From contig JARGSG010000098.1 of the NCBI GenBank assembly GCA_030374805.1, forward strand, positions 62,001-126,000: 64,000 nt of DNA, given 5' to 3'. This stretch comes from Gracilaria gracilis. Taxonomy: Eukaryota; Rhodophyta; Florideophyceae; Gracilariales; Gracilariaceae. This document shows positions 42,394-52,533 of this stretch, piece by piece (positions within the stretch are counted from its first letter, which is position 1; each line of letters starts with the position of its first letter). The notes beneath the pieces were generated by a model that worked only from the letters and a program-made list of their open reading frames with translations, searched no databases and was not told the DNA's origin. Made by a program: the position numbers and the translations under genes.

Positions 42394-42454
42394 ACAAATT
42401 CTGTCGCACGAGCTTGCTACCAACTTGATAGCAAGCTCGTGCGACAGAATTTGT
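42394..42454. repeat. Perfect 26-bp hairpin
   Basis: Arm ACAAATTCTGTCGCACGAG... at 42394-42419 is the exact complement of 42429-42454, loop 9 nt. No U-run follows, so a bacterial-type terminator is not suggested. It resembles the end of a MITE or a small hairpin RNA source. Confidence 0.9.
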
Positions 42455-43113
42455 ACGAATCACACATATTCACATCTTGCAAATCGCAAATTAAATAGCG
42501 ATCAATCAAGCGCTTATCCGGTCCTGGGGAAGGTAGAATCTACAGTACAATGTAGATCATTCATTGTGTCCAATCAAACATATTGTTTGCTTCGAAAACT
42601 CTTTCGCGTCTCTTCCCGCCCGTTCAGAACTCTGCTTGGTTCAGACTCCCTTCATAGCACTGGGCTACGGCAACCATAGATGCTTTTAACCGCAGGCGTT
42701 CCGCTACCCACGCTCATCGCCTTCTTCGTCCTACTAAACACTTTATACAGATATCCTTTTCTCTCCAAACAGCGAATAGGGTTTGGAACGCTAACTTTAC
42801 GTAACATAGCCGTTCCAAACAAAGGACCGATTGGAGATGGCGGTACAGAAGATCTGCGTACTTGTCAGTTCTCTACTGGATCTAACGGAAAAAGAGGTTC
42901 TATGCAAAAATGTTACAAAACGAAAGGAGGTTCCTCGAGGGATCCTACGACATTTGTGACAGTGCGTAGATTCTCCTTCTCTCTCTCGTCCATCCAAACC
43001 TGTTAGATGGCTTTCGTATTACAATAGATATGCATCTTTCGTGAGGTTCTCGTTACAAACAGACATGGGATATCTGTTCAAGGTCAGCCAAAATGTTAAG
43101 GCATACTGTTGTA

Positions 43114-43174
43114 CGTACGTCAGCAACACAATGTCTTCACACTATGTAGTAAGGCCTTTTGTTGCTGACGTACG
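43114..43174. promoter_or_regulatory. Paired inverted bZIP-like sites
   Basis: Two 15-bp arms, CGTACGTCAGCAACA and its exact complement, flank a 31-nt loop, 132 bp upstream of the ATG at 43306. The TGACGTA core is bZIP-like and the TGCTGAC side also recalls the MARE half-site. Binding is inferred only. Confidence 0.4.
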
Positions 43175-43305
43175 AGAAGTTCACAGAGAACAGCAAGACT
43201 CGTAGCGTTGCAGAGCTTGTTTTGCCTTATAAGTGGCCGTCTTCTTCGCCCGGCTTGTCTCCTTCGCACTAGCCTTTGTTATTGGGAAACGTATTCAGCC
43301 CCAAA

Positions 43306-44661
43306 ATGAGCAACTCTCGTCCAGAAAACTCGGCATCGCAACAATATCCAGGCCTTTCCGGTTTGGATGCAATTCTTTCAGGTAAAGATATCCCAGTAGA
43401 TACCATGCGTCAGTTGTACGATGCAGTAGGCCCCGGAATGCCAAAAGGATTGAAATCCTCCCGTATCGAGTGGCCTCGATTGAAGGCAGAAGTGTTGACT
43501 TACAACTACGATGAAGGTCATGCGGGACGCATGAGTGTCCCCGGCACTCCTGGAGGCTCAGTTGAGTTTAAATGGGTCCTCTCTCATCGTGACTTCCACA
43601 AACTTGTTCTTATGGATCTGGCCTTTAAAGATGTTGAAGCGGCTAATAATGAAGGGTACTCTGAAGAGACCATCATGAACTTCTTCGTGCCGGGATTGAA
43701 TACACTGCATCAGCCTTCCGAAGGGGAAACGTCTACCATGGAAAGAATGGTGTATTATGCAAAAGTGCTGCAGATCATACCGATGGCCCAGATTCATATT
43801 GGTACCTCATTTGATCAGGGGGCTATAGAGGTTGATGCATCACGCACCCCGACACTTCGAGCAATAATTACCGATCTGCCGGCTAGCCTCAAGCCAAAGT
43901 CTGATAATGATAAAACCTTGGTATGGAACTGCAGGCAAATTGACAACCTCCAGACTACTATATCGCAACAAAATAAGATTGATACACCGATTAAGAAAGA
44001 CATTCGTGATCTCCTGAAGACTACGCAGGAAAAAGACGGGAAACCGTTTGTACTAATGACGTACAGCCGAGGTTCCATTGAGTGTGAAGCTGCTCTTCGA
44101 AAATACATCAGCGACAGCGAGAGGGAGGAGAAAAAGGCAGATATCGAAACCCGCCTTCGTGAACGTGTGACAATCGTCACCATCGGTAGTGCTTCACATG
44201 ACTGGCCAGATGGAGCGGCATACGTTCATCTTGCTTCATGGACTGATAGTCTTTCAAACACGAGTGGTTGCACTGCGAAGAACAACGTGGAAGGGGCTGG
44301 AAAAGATGCTGTATTCTTGAATTGTCCTTCTCCATATCACCCGGAATCGTTTGATAATCACAATTTTGGTGTGGTGACCGCACAATTCTTGGCATTAGTC
44401 CTTGCGGCAAGTAAGGCCAAGAACTTGCGAGATCTTTGGGAGAAGGCACAGAAAGGCGAGATGGTCATACCTGAAGACACTGATCGAGTCATAAGGGCTA
44501 TGATTCAGATGACTAGAGGTTATGAGTGGTTGTGGAATACGGAAAGAGCATGGAAGGATATTCCAATGGGAGCACTACCTAATGACACGGAAGCCGAAAA
44601 GCTCCTGAGGGAAAGAGTGGGAAATGAGTTCGTAGATCGCGTTAAGCATAACTTCCAGTGA
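43306..44661 (+). CDS. Conserved-looking protein of unknown function (451 aa)
   Basis: Intact single exon from ATG at 43306. There is no signal peptide or membrane helix. The N-terminal half has a few Trp and a run ending in L-N-T-L-H-Q; the middle includes V-L-M-T-Y-S-R-G-S, whose Y-S-R-G-S could be a serine-hydrolase-like elbow (T-x-S-x-G is weak), and later H-D-W-P-D-G-A, which may supply Asp and His. An alpha/beta hydrolase fold is possible but the spacing is unusual, so I give no activity. The two inverted ACGT-type sites upstream are the only regulatory clue. Function unknown. Confidence 0.7.
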   Translation: MSNSRPENSASQQYPGLSGLDAILSGKDIPVDTMRQLYDAVGPGMPKGLKSSRIEWPRLKAEVLTYNYDEGHAGRMSVPGTPGGSVEFKWVLSHRDFHKLVLMDLAFKDVEAANNEGYSEETIMNFFVPGLNTLHQPSEGETSTMERMVYYAKVLQIIPMAQIHIGTSFDQGAIEVDASRTPTLRAIITDLPASLKPKSDNDKTLVWNCRQIDNLQTTISQQNKIDTPIKKDIRDLLKTTQEKDGKPFVLMTYSRGSIECEAALRKYISDSEREEKKADIETRLRERVTIVTIGSASHDWPDGAAYVHLASWTDSLSNTSGCTAKNNVEGAGKDAVFLNCPSPYHPESFDNHNFGVVTAQFLALVLAASKAKNLRDLWEKAQKGEMVIPEDTDRVIRAMIQMTRGYEWLWNTERAWKDIPMGALPNDTEAEKLLRERVGNEFVDRVKHNFQ

Positions 44662-45059
44662 GTGTGGACCGAGACGGCCGGCAGTGATCCATGTCGTGAG
44701 ACGCTGCTGTGCATTGGTACCGTCGTACGTATGAAAGTGAGTGTGAAGAGTACGCGCAGGATAGCGTTCAAGCCAACAGATTAGCAGACAATGCAGATGA
44801 GCACGCGTTTCAACTTAACAAAGGTTTCCCCCGTTTCCAAGTAGATATCGAACCTTCGTGAATACCTTCTAAGAACACGTAGAGAATCAGCTCTGTACCT
44901 ATTTCTAGGTTCTTCGACTGGTGTTCCTCGACTGGTGTTCCTTGGAGGGCAAATTGCTTGCCTATATATAATGCTGTCCGTAACGCAGAACCCGAAGTGT
45001 CCATCTCAAGAAGTCGTGACGGGTTTTCTACCAGTTCACTCATGAAAGTGGGGGGGCCT
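44662..45059. other. Intergenic between convergent genes
   Basis: No feature beyond the 3' flanks of the unknown 451-aa gene and the Wee1 gene. Confidence 0.4.
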
Positions 45060-46685
45060 CTATCCCGGTAGATTTAAATGCATGTCAGATCGATATTTCC
45101 TCCGGAAATACTCTCGACCGGCTTCTCCCATGCAAATTAGGTTCCGCGCAAAAGATTCGTACTGCCTCAACTTCGCCCTTAGTTCGATGTTCTCATTGAC
45201 TTCCTTCACAAAAGACTCCTTGTTACTATCCATCCCCAACCTGCACATCTCTCGAATTTGTTCAGCTGTAGCCCTCAGAGAGGGATCGGGCTCTAAACAC
45301 CTTCTAGCAATCATACCAATAACCTCGGATCCACATTTTACCTGCAGCTCTTGAGCCATCTTCATGAGGGACTCTCGATCATCAGAAAGCCGTCTACCAT
45401 TCTTTTCCAAAGGAACTCCTATCCCGAGTTCATACAGCGAAGCACCAAGTGAAAAAACATCACCAGCTCGGAGGTCGGAGTAGGGCTCTTCCTCATTAGG
45501 ATCCGATCTCTGTTCCTTTCGAGGTTTTTTTGCGCCCCGAGAGCTTTCGGTCATAGCCTCTGGGCGAAGGTAACGTGCATCTCCTTCGGTCGTCCTTGCA
45601 TCCATTCCGTCGTTATGACAAGCAAGACCGAAATCACCCAAGATGTACGATCGACGACCGAGACCACGGTCACTTCTGAAGATATTGTCCGGCTTAACAT
45701 CAAGGTGCGCAACACCCTTCGAATGCATGAAAAACAAGGCGCAGCTTAGATCGGCAGCCAGAGAATGCAACTCCGCGGCAGGCATGGGTATTTTTTGTTG
45801 CACGTATTGAGAATACAAACTTCCTCCCGGAATGTATTCAGCCTGAATGTAAAGGTACTTCCCTTTCTCCTCGAACCATGCATCATAATATCGCAGAACG
45901 TTGGGGTGGTTTTGCAGAGCCGATAGCGCGAATACCTCCTGCAAGGAATCCCAGCGGGCTTGATCCGTATGCATCGGCGTGATATTCTTCTTAACCGCGT
46001 AGGTGCACCCGTCGAGCCTATGCACGACCTGCCACACTTCCGAAAAGGCGCCTCGGCCGGCCAAGCCTTTCTGTTCGAAATCAAGAGAAAACTTCCTGCC
46101 TTGTGAGCTGGACACTAATCTCAGCTTGAGCCTTTTCATATCATCCGACTTGTTCTTCACTCTTGTTGCAACCCGCCCCGAGAAGTGATCGGTGGCACGC
46201 ACTTCCTCTAATATAGGCTCCAGATTCTGGAAGCTCTCCGAAGCACCAGCTCGCATCGGTTTGGCGCGAGCCACTTTCGAACCATCCTTGTTCGGGTGGG
46301 GCTGCTCAGTGAGGAACGGGTTGCGCAAAGGTTCCGAAGCGGAAAGCGTGGATATCAAACTAGCTTTCGCAAGACACGCTCTCACTCTCCGCTTTCGCTG
46401 CGGGCTGGCCGCCCTGGAATGCTCTCTAACAATGGTGGGGAACAACGCAAGCGTGTCCTGCGACATGTCAGGCAGGTCGCGTTGCGAGGCTTCATCGAGC
46501 GCTCGCCGTCGTTTCGGGGCCGTTCGACGCGGGGAGGCGATGGTGTTCAAGTTTCGCGTGACGGGCTGGTCGCTTGGCGTGCAAAGCGGCTGTGAGGCGA
46601 TGTTGACCGCGGCGGCGCTGTGGTCCTCGGGGATGGCCAATGGCGGCGGCGAGGGTAGCGGCTTGGGCGGAATCGGGATTCGCAT
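45060..46685 (-). CDS. WEE1: Wee1-family protein kinase
   Basis: 541 residues from ATG at 46685 (a further in-frame stretch upstream starts without ATG and is ignored). The first 195 residues are Pro/Ser-rich and contain basic patches R-K-R-R and K-R-R-R. The kinase starts with G-L-A-G-R-G-A-F-S-E-V; the ATP lysine is in Y-A-V-K-K (about K232), the catalytic loop is H-L-D-V-K-P-D-N (D329), then D-F-G (D351) and E-G-D-A-R-Y (about 367-372). H-L-D-x-K-P and E-G-D-x-R-Y are the Wee1/Myt1 marks. A coiled coil ends the protein. The enzyme phosphorylates CDK on Tyr15 and delays mitosis. No Myt1-type membrane anchor is evident, so Wee1 is favoured. Confidence 0.9.
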   Translation of the reverse strand: MRIPIPPKPLPSPPPLAIPEDHSAAAVNIASQPLCTPSDQPVTRNLNTIASPRRTAPKRRRALDEASQRDLPDMSQDTLALFPTIVREHSRAASPQRKRRVRACLAKASLISTLSASEPLRNPFLTEQPHPNKDGSKVARAKPMRAGASESFQNLEPILEEVRATDHFSGRVATRVKNKSDDMKRLKLRLVSSSQGRKFSLDFEQKGLAGRGAFSEVWQVVHRLDGCTYAVKKNITPMHTDQARWDSLQEVFALSALQNHPNVLRYYDAWFEEKGKYLYIQAEYIPGGSLYSQYVQQKIPMPAAELHSLAADLSCALFFMHSKGVAHLDVKPDNIFRSDRGLGRRSYILGDFGLACHNDGMDARTTEGDARYLRPEAMTESSRGAKKPRKEQRSDPNEEEPYSDLRAGDVFSLGASLYELGIGVPLEKNGRRLSDDRESLMKMAQELQVKCGSEVIGMIARRCLEPDPSLRATAEQIREMCRLGMDSNKESFVKEVNENIELRAKLRQYESFARNLICMGEAGREYFRRKYRSDMHLNLPG

Positions 46686-48268
46686 GGTACAAGGAATTGG
46701 CGGATGAGAGGAGCGACGAAGGAGATGGGATGTACGCACGACGGCGGCGTGAAGGGCAGCTTTGCGGGTGGCGGAAGCGCCGGTCGTCAATGCGAGATCA
46801 AATGAATGGGCGTCGAGGAGGCGGGGGGCAAGCAGCTGGTGCTGTAGCGGGCAACCCTTTTCGAAGCTTGGCTTTGGTTGCATTTCACCAGATTGTTGTA
46901 GGGCTGCAGTTTGAATATTTGAACTTTTAAACGTTAATACGGCCGTATTAGTGCGCACAATTATCGCAATCAAATTATGTCATCTGGTGAATGAACTTTG
47001 CATCTCCCAAAGGGAGATGCTCTTGCTGCAGGCTCTTGAGCGCACATTTCTTGTTTGCTTCTCTTCACACTGCGGTAACCTGAAACGCCTCTCGAGTGCA
47101 AGAACAAAAGTGTTCACCCACAACGTCACCAAAAAGTCGATCACAACCGCTGGTAAACGCCGTGCACCTATGCACTACCTTCAAGGTATCACACGCGCTA
47201 CGGCTTTCGACTGACACTGACACTGATCGACTCCCGCAGCTGTCCATCCAAAGCACCCACGACCTCCATCGCTTGTGATGACATCTGTAACCTGGAGCGC
47301 TCGTGCCCGCTCTCGATCCACTTCCGCATATAGCAGAAGCGAAGCCGTCCGCCGTGGTGCTCGCGGTCGAAGACCGGGAATGTGTTGGCCTCTATGACTC
47401 AATTTGAGCATTCTGTCGTTGCTATTCGGCAGCAGTCTCGTCTCGAGCCGTCGGTAGCGTACGCGGCCCCTTCGCAAGTCGCGCTGAACAACCAGTGTCG
47501 TTGCTCGCGTTATTCTTTCGCTGACAGTTCCAGTGAACGAGCAAAGTTCCTTTGTTCTCTGGCCGAGCAGTACCCATCTTTGCATTGTTTGTTGACAGTG
47601 ATCGCCTTCATAACCGAATACAAATAGTCTACTACATTGTAGGCACCGCAACGCTGAAGTTGATTTACCGAAGTCTTCTACGGCGGCACGACACAGTGCG
47701 TTGCCAGGTGCCGCGTTGTAATGTGCCCCTCTGCCGACGAAGCTCTACTAGGATTGATACAGCTGAATAAATGTGGATCGGTAAGACGGCAAAGGCAGTG
47801 GGAGATATGTGGCAGTTCTTCATGTCCTTTCCTGGGGTTCATTTACTGTGCAATGCGGGTGAATCCCGACTTGTGTTGATGGTCTGAGTTTCGGTAGGGC
47901 CTGCAGTACCGTCGTGCGCTCACCCTTCTTGTGAGGCCGTTCAGTTCCCGAGCGCCGTTCTAACTGTCCCCGCGACATGGGTGCTGTTCCACGACACTGA
48001 CGGCCCGGCGAGAGCCCTCATTGCCCTCCTACAGCGAAGTTAGAGCCGCTATTTTATGCAACAAACATCAACTTTTGCGTGCATCCCTGCCCCAAATGCG
48101 GAAAGCGGAAAGATTGAAGGTGATGGAGATTGGTAGCAAAATTCTAAAGCGAACTGAGAACACCTCAAGAGACTTGATACTTTTGTCGTACATGGGTGTG
48201 GTGATTTGTCATCAGATCAAGATACTCGTGGCTTTTTCAAAGAATAAACAGATCGACTCGATACGGCC
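46686..48268. other. Intergenic with palindrome and dispersed repeat
   Basis: A perfect 16-nt palindrome TAATACGGCCGTATTA (46935-46950) and GTGCGCAC directly after it lie 250 bp upstream of the Wee1 start, a possible regulatory pair. At 47791-47925 there is a copy of a repeat also found at 56689-56835. No gene is supported. Confidence 0.45.
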
Positions 48269-49798
48269 CTACTTCTTGGAATGGCGACACCGAGTGCAGG
48301 ATGATGGGATGTTTCCGGCGAACAACTCCTGCACCTGCCTATGTGCCCCTTCTGACAGTTTCCTACCGAGAATTATTCCTTCTTTCACAGCCGGTGTAAA
48401 GTGAACCCCGCCAGAAACTCGAGAGTATCCACACCCTTCAATAGCTTCATCAAGATTATTGTATGTAACATTCACAATGACATCCATGCTGCTGTCAAAG
48501 ACCGGTTCTCTCACCGGTCTAAAGAATGGAATTATCGTATCGTTGGGTCTTAAATACTGCTCGGATAGTCTTATTTTCAGAGTCCCCATAGAAGCGGCAC
48601 ATATAATAGCTGAAGCAGACGGATATTCAGAATGTGGCTGAGCTGGTAGCACAGGTTCCCAGTCTTCGGCTTTGACTGTACCTACTCCCTTTTCATTGCT
48701 GATAAATGCTCGCACAGTTCTTCCTTTAAGTAGACGACGAATCAGGGTCTGCGGTCGAGCATAATCGTGACGACGTTTCTCTTTCCAAGCCAGTAGTACA
48801 GCATCATGTTGGGCCAGCATATCGGCCATTCCCTGTTGCGCCAGCACTTCATAAGGAAATCGGTACTGAACATTGTAGAACGCTAATATGGCTCCCAAGG
48901 AGAGAAACTTATCCTCCCAAAACTTTGAGATTACAACATCTCTCATCGTCAAACTCTGGGACACGTCAAAAACCTCAGCGATCAATCCTGCAAGTTTGCG
49001 TCGATCCTTTGCACTTATTGATCCGTACTTGTTGGGAAAATGATACAGTGGCGGGGCTTTCAACTCGTCAAGTTCCGATCTGGTCAAGGACAACGGTTTC
49101 GCTTTCAAACCAATGTGAGGTACAACATGCACTTGTGATGCAAACTCACCATGAAAGTCGTACTGCTGTGTTAGTGGTTGCCACCGAAGTGGCTTCCGAA
49201 GTCGAAGCGGAGAAAGAAAGGCTGGGTTCCGAGGTTTGTATCCAGTAGTATCTCGAAACGGTGCGCGAAAGTCGTCAGTCTTCACGTTTCCGAGAGAGTT
49301 CCATCCGTCAGTACTGAAGTATTTTGTTATATTGATCGCAACCACGTTTGACCACCCTAACTCGGTACTGGTATCCGTAGTTTTGTTGTAAGGATCAAGA
49401 CCAACGCTATCCAGGAAACGCCCCAGCGGTTGAGCTTCGATGGGGAACTCACTGGCGATGATGCGGTGGAACAAGAGGCGGTCCACAATGAGGGAACGCA
49501 GCTCAGACGCGCAAATCTCCTCTGGAATCGGATTCCGTTCACCCAGAAACGAGAGAGCAACTGGGTGACACCCGGCCACGCGTTCGTAGAGTGCGACCGA
49601 ATAGAATAGAACGTATCGGACGGCAATCGGCGTCTCTACAGATCTGATGGATGGCGGAAAGTGAAGGTCCAGTATTTCGTTTCTGGGGAAGAATTGAAAG
49701 GTGAGACGTTCGAGGAGCGCCTCAGATGATGGCATGGCCTGCGAGGATGTGACGGCGAAGAGCGTTAGTACTCCAAAGAGGAGCGATATGCTTGCCAT
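48269..49798 (-). CDS. Secreted vanadium-haloperoxidase-like protein
   Basis: 509 residues from ATG at 49798; an earlier in-frame Met-less stretch is ignored. A clear signal peptide M-A-S-I-S-L-L-F-G-V-L-T-L-F is followed by a helical protein. In the C-terminal half the vanadate pocket is partly readable: Lys and Arg in K-E-K-R-R-x6-R-P (K339, R348), then E-Y-P-S-A-S where active members have S-G-H, then R-x-S-G-G-V-H-F (R460, H466). So Lys, two Arg and the vanadate-linked His are present, but the acid-base His and the Gly are replaced by Ser and Ala. It may bind vanadate or phosphate with changed catalysis. Red algae use such enzymes for halogenation. The gene shares strand and TATA-like promoter style with the malectin gene. 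Confidence 0.72.
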   Translation of the reverse strand: MASISLLFGVLTLFAVTSSQAMPSSEALLERLTFQFFPRNEILDLHFPPSIRSVETPIAVRYVLFYSVALYERVAGCHPVALSFLGERNPIPEEICASELRSLIVDRLLFHRIIASEFPIEAQPLGRFLDSVGLDPYNKTTDTSTELGWSNVVAINITKYFSTDGWNSLGNVKTDDFRAPFRDTTGYKPRNPAFLSPLRLRKPLRWQPLTQQYDFHGEFASQVHVVPHIGLKAKPLSLTRSELDELKAPPLYHFPNKYGSISAKDRRKLAGLIAEVFDVSQSLTMRDVVISKFWEDKFLSLGAILAFYNVQYRFPYEVLAQQGMADMLAQHDAVLLAWKEKRRHDYARPQTLIRRLLKGRTVRAFISNEKGVGTVKAEDWEPVLPAQPHSEYPSASAIICAASMGTLKIRLSEQYLRPNDTIIPFFRPVREPVFDSSMDVIVNVTYNNLDEAIEGCGYSRVSGGVHFTPAVKEGIILGRKLSEGAHRQVQELFAGNIPSSCTRCRHSKK

Positions 49799-49897
49799 GG
49801 TAGGACGTGGTCGTAGAGAGATACAGAGCTGGGTGACCTCCAAGTGTTGCCTCGGTTTTTCACGTAGGTGTGTGAGAGAGAGAGAGACGTCTTCGCA

Positions 49898-49905
49898 TTT
49901 ATTTA
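49898..49905 (-). promoter_or_regulatory. TATA-like element of the haloperoxidase-like gene
   Basis: TAAATAAA on the minus strand, 100 bp before the start codon; a similar TATATAAG lies 85 bp before the malectin gene's start. Confidence 0.35.
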
Positions 49906-50929
49906 GGTAAGGGCTTCGGTGTTAACCGTAGGTGCCTGCACCTAATGTTATAAGGCGTAGTCTAAACAGACTAACCTTAACCTTAGGTGAGCCGAGAGTT
50001 GCACCGTTAAGATTTAACGGTAACAGACTTTGATCTGTGCTTCGACACGAGATTCCACTTCCATAACCGCAAGAGCATGCCTGTGCACAAGGAGATTACA
50101 ATGGACAGGGTCCATGGACCGTCCAACGTGTATCTAACTACAGTATCTAACTATAGTTATGCATGTATGGCTACAGTATGTATCATACATCTACAGTGTA
50201 GATTCTACACCACTCATAGTTTCGCTCATACCGCAGTGAGCGTATTCAGAAACCCTACCAATGGAAACAACTGGTGCCAAACCGCTGACTGTTCAAGTTG
50301 ATGTTTTCAATAATTGAGGGCGGTTTAGGCATGCTGGCCTTATCTCCAAACATGTCTTCTCTACTGTACACGTAGCACAACTCTTCTTACGAGCGGAGTT
50401 TTCATAAGATTCTTACTGAATACTGAGTATACGTACGAGCAAAAGTTCAAAGAATGTTCTTTTGCATGCAGTTTGAAAGAGATTGGACAACAGTCTAGAA
50501 CCAGAATGGGACTGAAACGACCATAGTTTGTTCTGAGAAAGCGCCGCAAAATTGCCAAACAGATACAGAGACGGCCGCTCAGCTCCATCATCGCGTGGGT
50601 TTGATGCCGAGAAACGCAGCTAGCTCTCGAAGCCGTCGTTATCCATGGCAATGTGTCTAGGTGCAAAGTCGTTTACATTTAGAAGTGAAGTTCTGCGACA
50701 TACACTCAAAGGAATCCCCTCGGGAGATCCTCAGGAAGTATGCATATTATATACAGTATTTCTGCTCTTCTTCAATATCTCAATCTTGTTCTGCGAGAGA
50801 AGAGAACCACACACCAAATTTTGTCGAATCGAAAACCTCTCCCACATATCCTTGGTATGTAGAGGTCAGAAAATGGAACTTCTACCTTCTAAGCATTCAC
50901 ACCATTCGAATCTGGATCTCTTGACCCTC
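49906..50929. other. Intergenic; no gene
   Basis: Short repeated words TATCTAACTA near 50130 and a TAGGTGC palindrome near 49930 only. Frames on both strands are short. Confidence 0.4.
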
Positions 50930-52441
50930 TTAGTCAAGCGTGTGGTACACTACGCGAATTGGCATAAATAATCCTTCAATAGCTCCACCAAAGCGGGTTT
51001 CGACAAAGTATGAACGAATCGTGTACGATATGAATTGCACGTTGGCCCTGACAACATTCACCAAATCAAACGAACGGATATCAAAGTTGGGTGCCGTCGC
51101 ACCTCGGAAAAGATTATCACCGAGGAATTCTCCGTTGATAAAGAACGACTCACCCTTATATCCATCGCTCTCAAACGTTACTATCGTCGTTCTCGCAGCC
51201 GTGGTGCTCGGTGTACCAGCAATACACCCCACAGTGTTTGTGTATGTACCTGCCGGGAATGTGAACGTGAAATCATTTGCACAGAAGTTCACACGGGCAA
51301 TCGGAAGGTCTGCACGTTCATAAATAACAACCATAGTCCACGCAGCGTACGCAGAGTTAAGACCACAGTACGGTTCCCCGTTGTCGAACCAAATACCACC
51401 AACGTTGTATGCACCGTTCACCTGTACGGCAGAAGTTACATCCGCCCAGGCGCCGTAAAATGAAGTTTTGCGATACCCTCCAGAGAAGACCTTCTGTGCC
51501 TTGTAAGTGACACCGTTCAAAGAGGCGGTAGCCTTCTTCTTGAGTTTTCCAGACGCAGACCAATACAGGATGGCCTTCTTCACCTTCGCTCCGATCGGGA
51601 TGTTCAGTAACGCGGAACTCGAAGATCTCATGCGACAGTTCTCTCTGTCTTCGTCGAGACTGAGAGAGTTTCCGAGCACAAGGTAATCACCAGGACCGTC
51701 AAAAACGAAACAATCTTGCTGCTTACACACAGAAGGCTTCAAAACCACGACTGGGGTCGGCGAGGGAGAAGGAACAGGTGCAGCTGTCCGTGTTGGTGTA
51801 GGGGGTGGACGGGTTGGTGGCAGCGATGGGGGCATGGGGGGTGCCGTACCAACTCTCTCGATGCAGACAACGGCGATTTGAGCCCGGTTCTTGATTCCGC
51901 GAACAAAGGCAGAAAGGAAACCAAGACGACCAGCTTTGACATTATCGAAAGTTACATAGTACGGTCTGCGACATCCAACCGCTCTGAAGACATCCACTCC
52001 AAACTTGGGCATGCCTTGTACATTAAGATTCATGATTCTTGCGCCCACTTTGCATGTTTGTTTCTTCACTTCCGAGAATCCAAGGGCCACCTTGTAGGTG
52101 AAACGTGGATCAACCTTGAAAACGAATGAGATCAAATCACCTTTTCTTTGCGTGCTGAAAGCGCGATCAAACCCGGTCCCATTGATGGAGATGCGGGGGC
52201 GAGAAAAGAAACGAGGTTGGGGGTCCTTGTATGTGATGAGACCAAGCTCCGCTTCGAAAGGACCGACTGCCTCGTACCATGTGCCGAGGTTGATGCAGCG
52301 CTTGAGAGGAATCACGCCGCCATTCTGTGGCGCGAAGAGTGATGTAAGGCGCTTTGAAGGGGACTTTGAGTTGCGCTTCTCTGCCTGGACCACACAGAGA
52401 ATGGAGAGAAGAATAAGGAATAGGTGCGCTAAGGATGCCAT
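50930..52441 (-). CDS. Secreted malectin-domain protein with a second beta-rich domain
   Basis: 503 residues from ATG at 52441 with signal peptide H-L-F-L-I-L-L-S-I-L-C-V. Residues about 30-200 look like a malectin fold (beta sandwich for carbohydrate): I-N-L-G-T-W-Y-E-A, F-F-S-R-P-R and a late G-R-L-G-F-L-S pattern. A Pro/Thr-rich linker (about 202-237) follows. Residues 240-503 form a second beta-rich region with C-R-M-R, I-G-A-K-V-K-K-A-I-L-Y-W-S-A-S-G, N-S-A-Y-A-A-W-T-M-V-V-I-Y and several Cys, which resembles bacterial surface proteins annotated as DUF3344. A wall or matrix role by carbohydrate binding is plausible. Confidence 0.7.
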   Translation of the reverse strand: MASLAHLFLILLSILCVVQAEKRNSKSPSKRLTSLFAPQNGGVIPLKRCINLGTWYEAVGPFEAELGLITYKDPQPRFFSRPRISINGTGFDRAFSTQRKGDLISFVFKVDPRFTYKVALGFSEVKKQTCKVGARIMNLNVQGMPKFGVDVFRAVGCRRPYYVTFDNVKAGRLGFLSAFVRGIKNRAQIAVVCIERVGTAPPMPPSLPPTRPPPTPTRTAAPVPSPSPTPVVVLKPSVCKQQDCFVFDGPGDYLVLGNSLSLDEDRENCRMRSSSSALLNIPIGAKVKKAILYWSASGKLKKKATASLNGVTYKAQKVFSGGYRKTSFYGAWADVTSAVQVNGAYNVGGIWFDNGEPYCGLNSAYAAWTMVVIYERADLPIARVNFCANDFTFTFPAGTYTNTVGCIAGTPSTTAARTTIVTFESDGYKGESFFINGEFLGDNLFRGATAPNFDIRSFDLVNVVRANVQFISYTIRSYFVETRFGGAIEGLFMPIRVVYHTLD

Positions 52442-52525
52442 AGTAGGATGAGGTGAAGGGTGTTCACGCTTGTGCCGGAGGGCGCTGATGATTGTAAGAG
52501 GAGTGAGAGAACATGGATTTCAAGA

Positions 52526-52533
52526 CTTATATA
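52526..52533 (-). promoter_or_regulatory. TATA box of the malectin-domain gene
   Basis: Minus strand TATATAAG, 85 to 92 bp upstream of the ATG at 52441. Confidence 0.45.

Larger units (their letters stand above)
41810..43305. other. Intergenic block with hairpin, direct repeats and microsatellite
   Basis: A GA microsatellite (about 42262-42277) is followed by two exact 19-bp copies TAACGTTAGCCCTCTTACC (42326-42344 and 42375-42393); the second touches a long hairpin. Nearby CCAACGGT repeats form further imperfect inverted pairs (42309-42374). No coding frame is supported. Confidence 0.5.
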
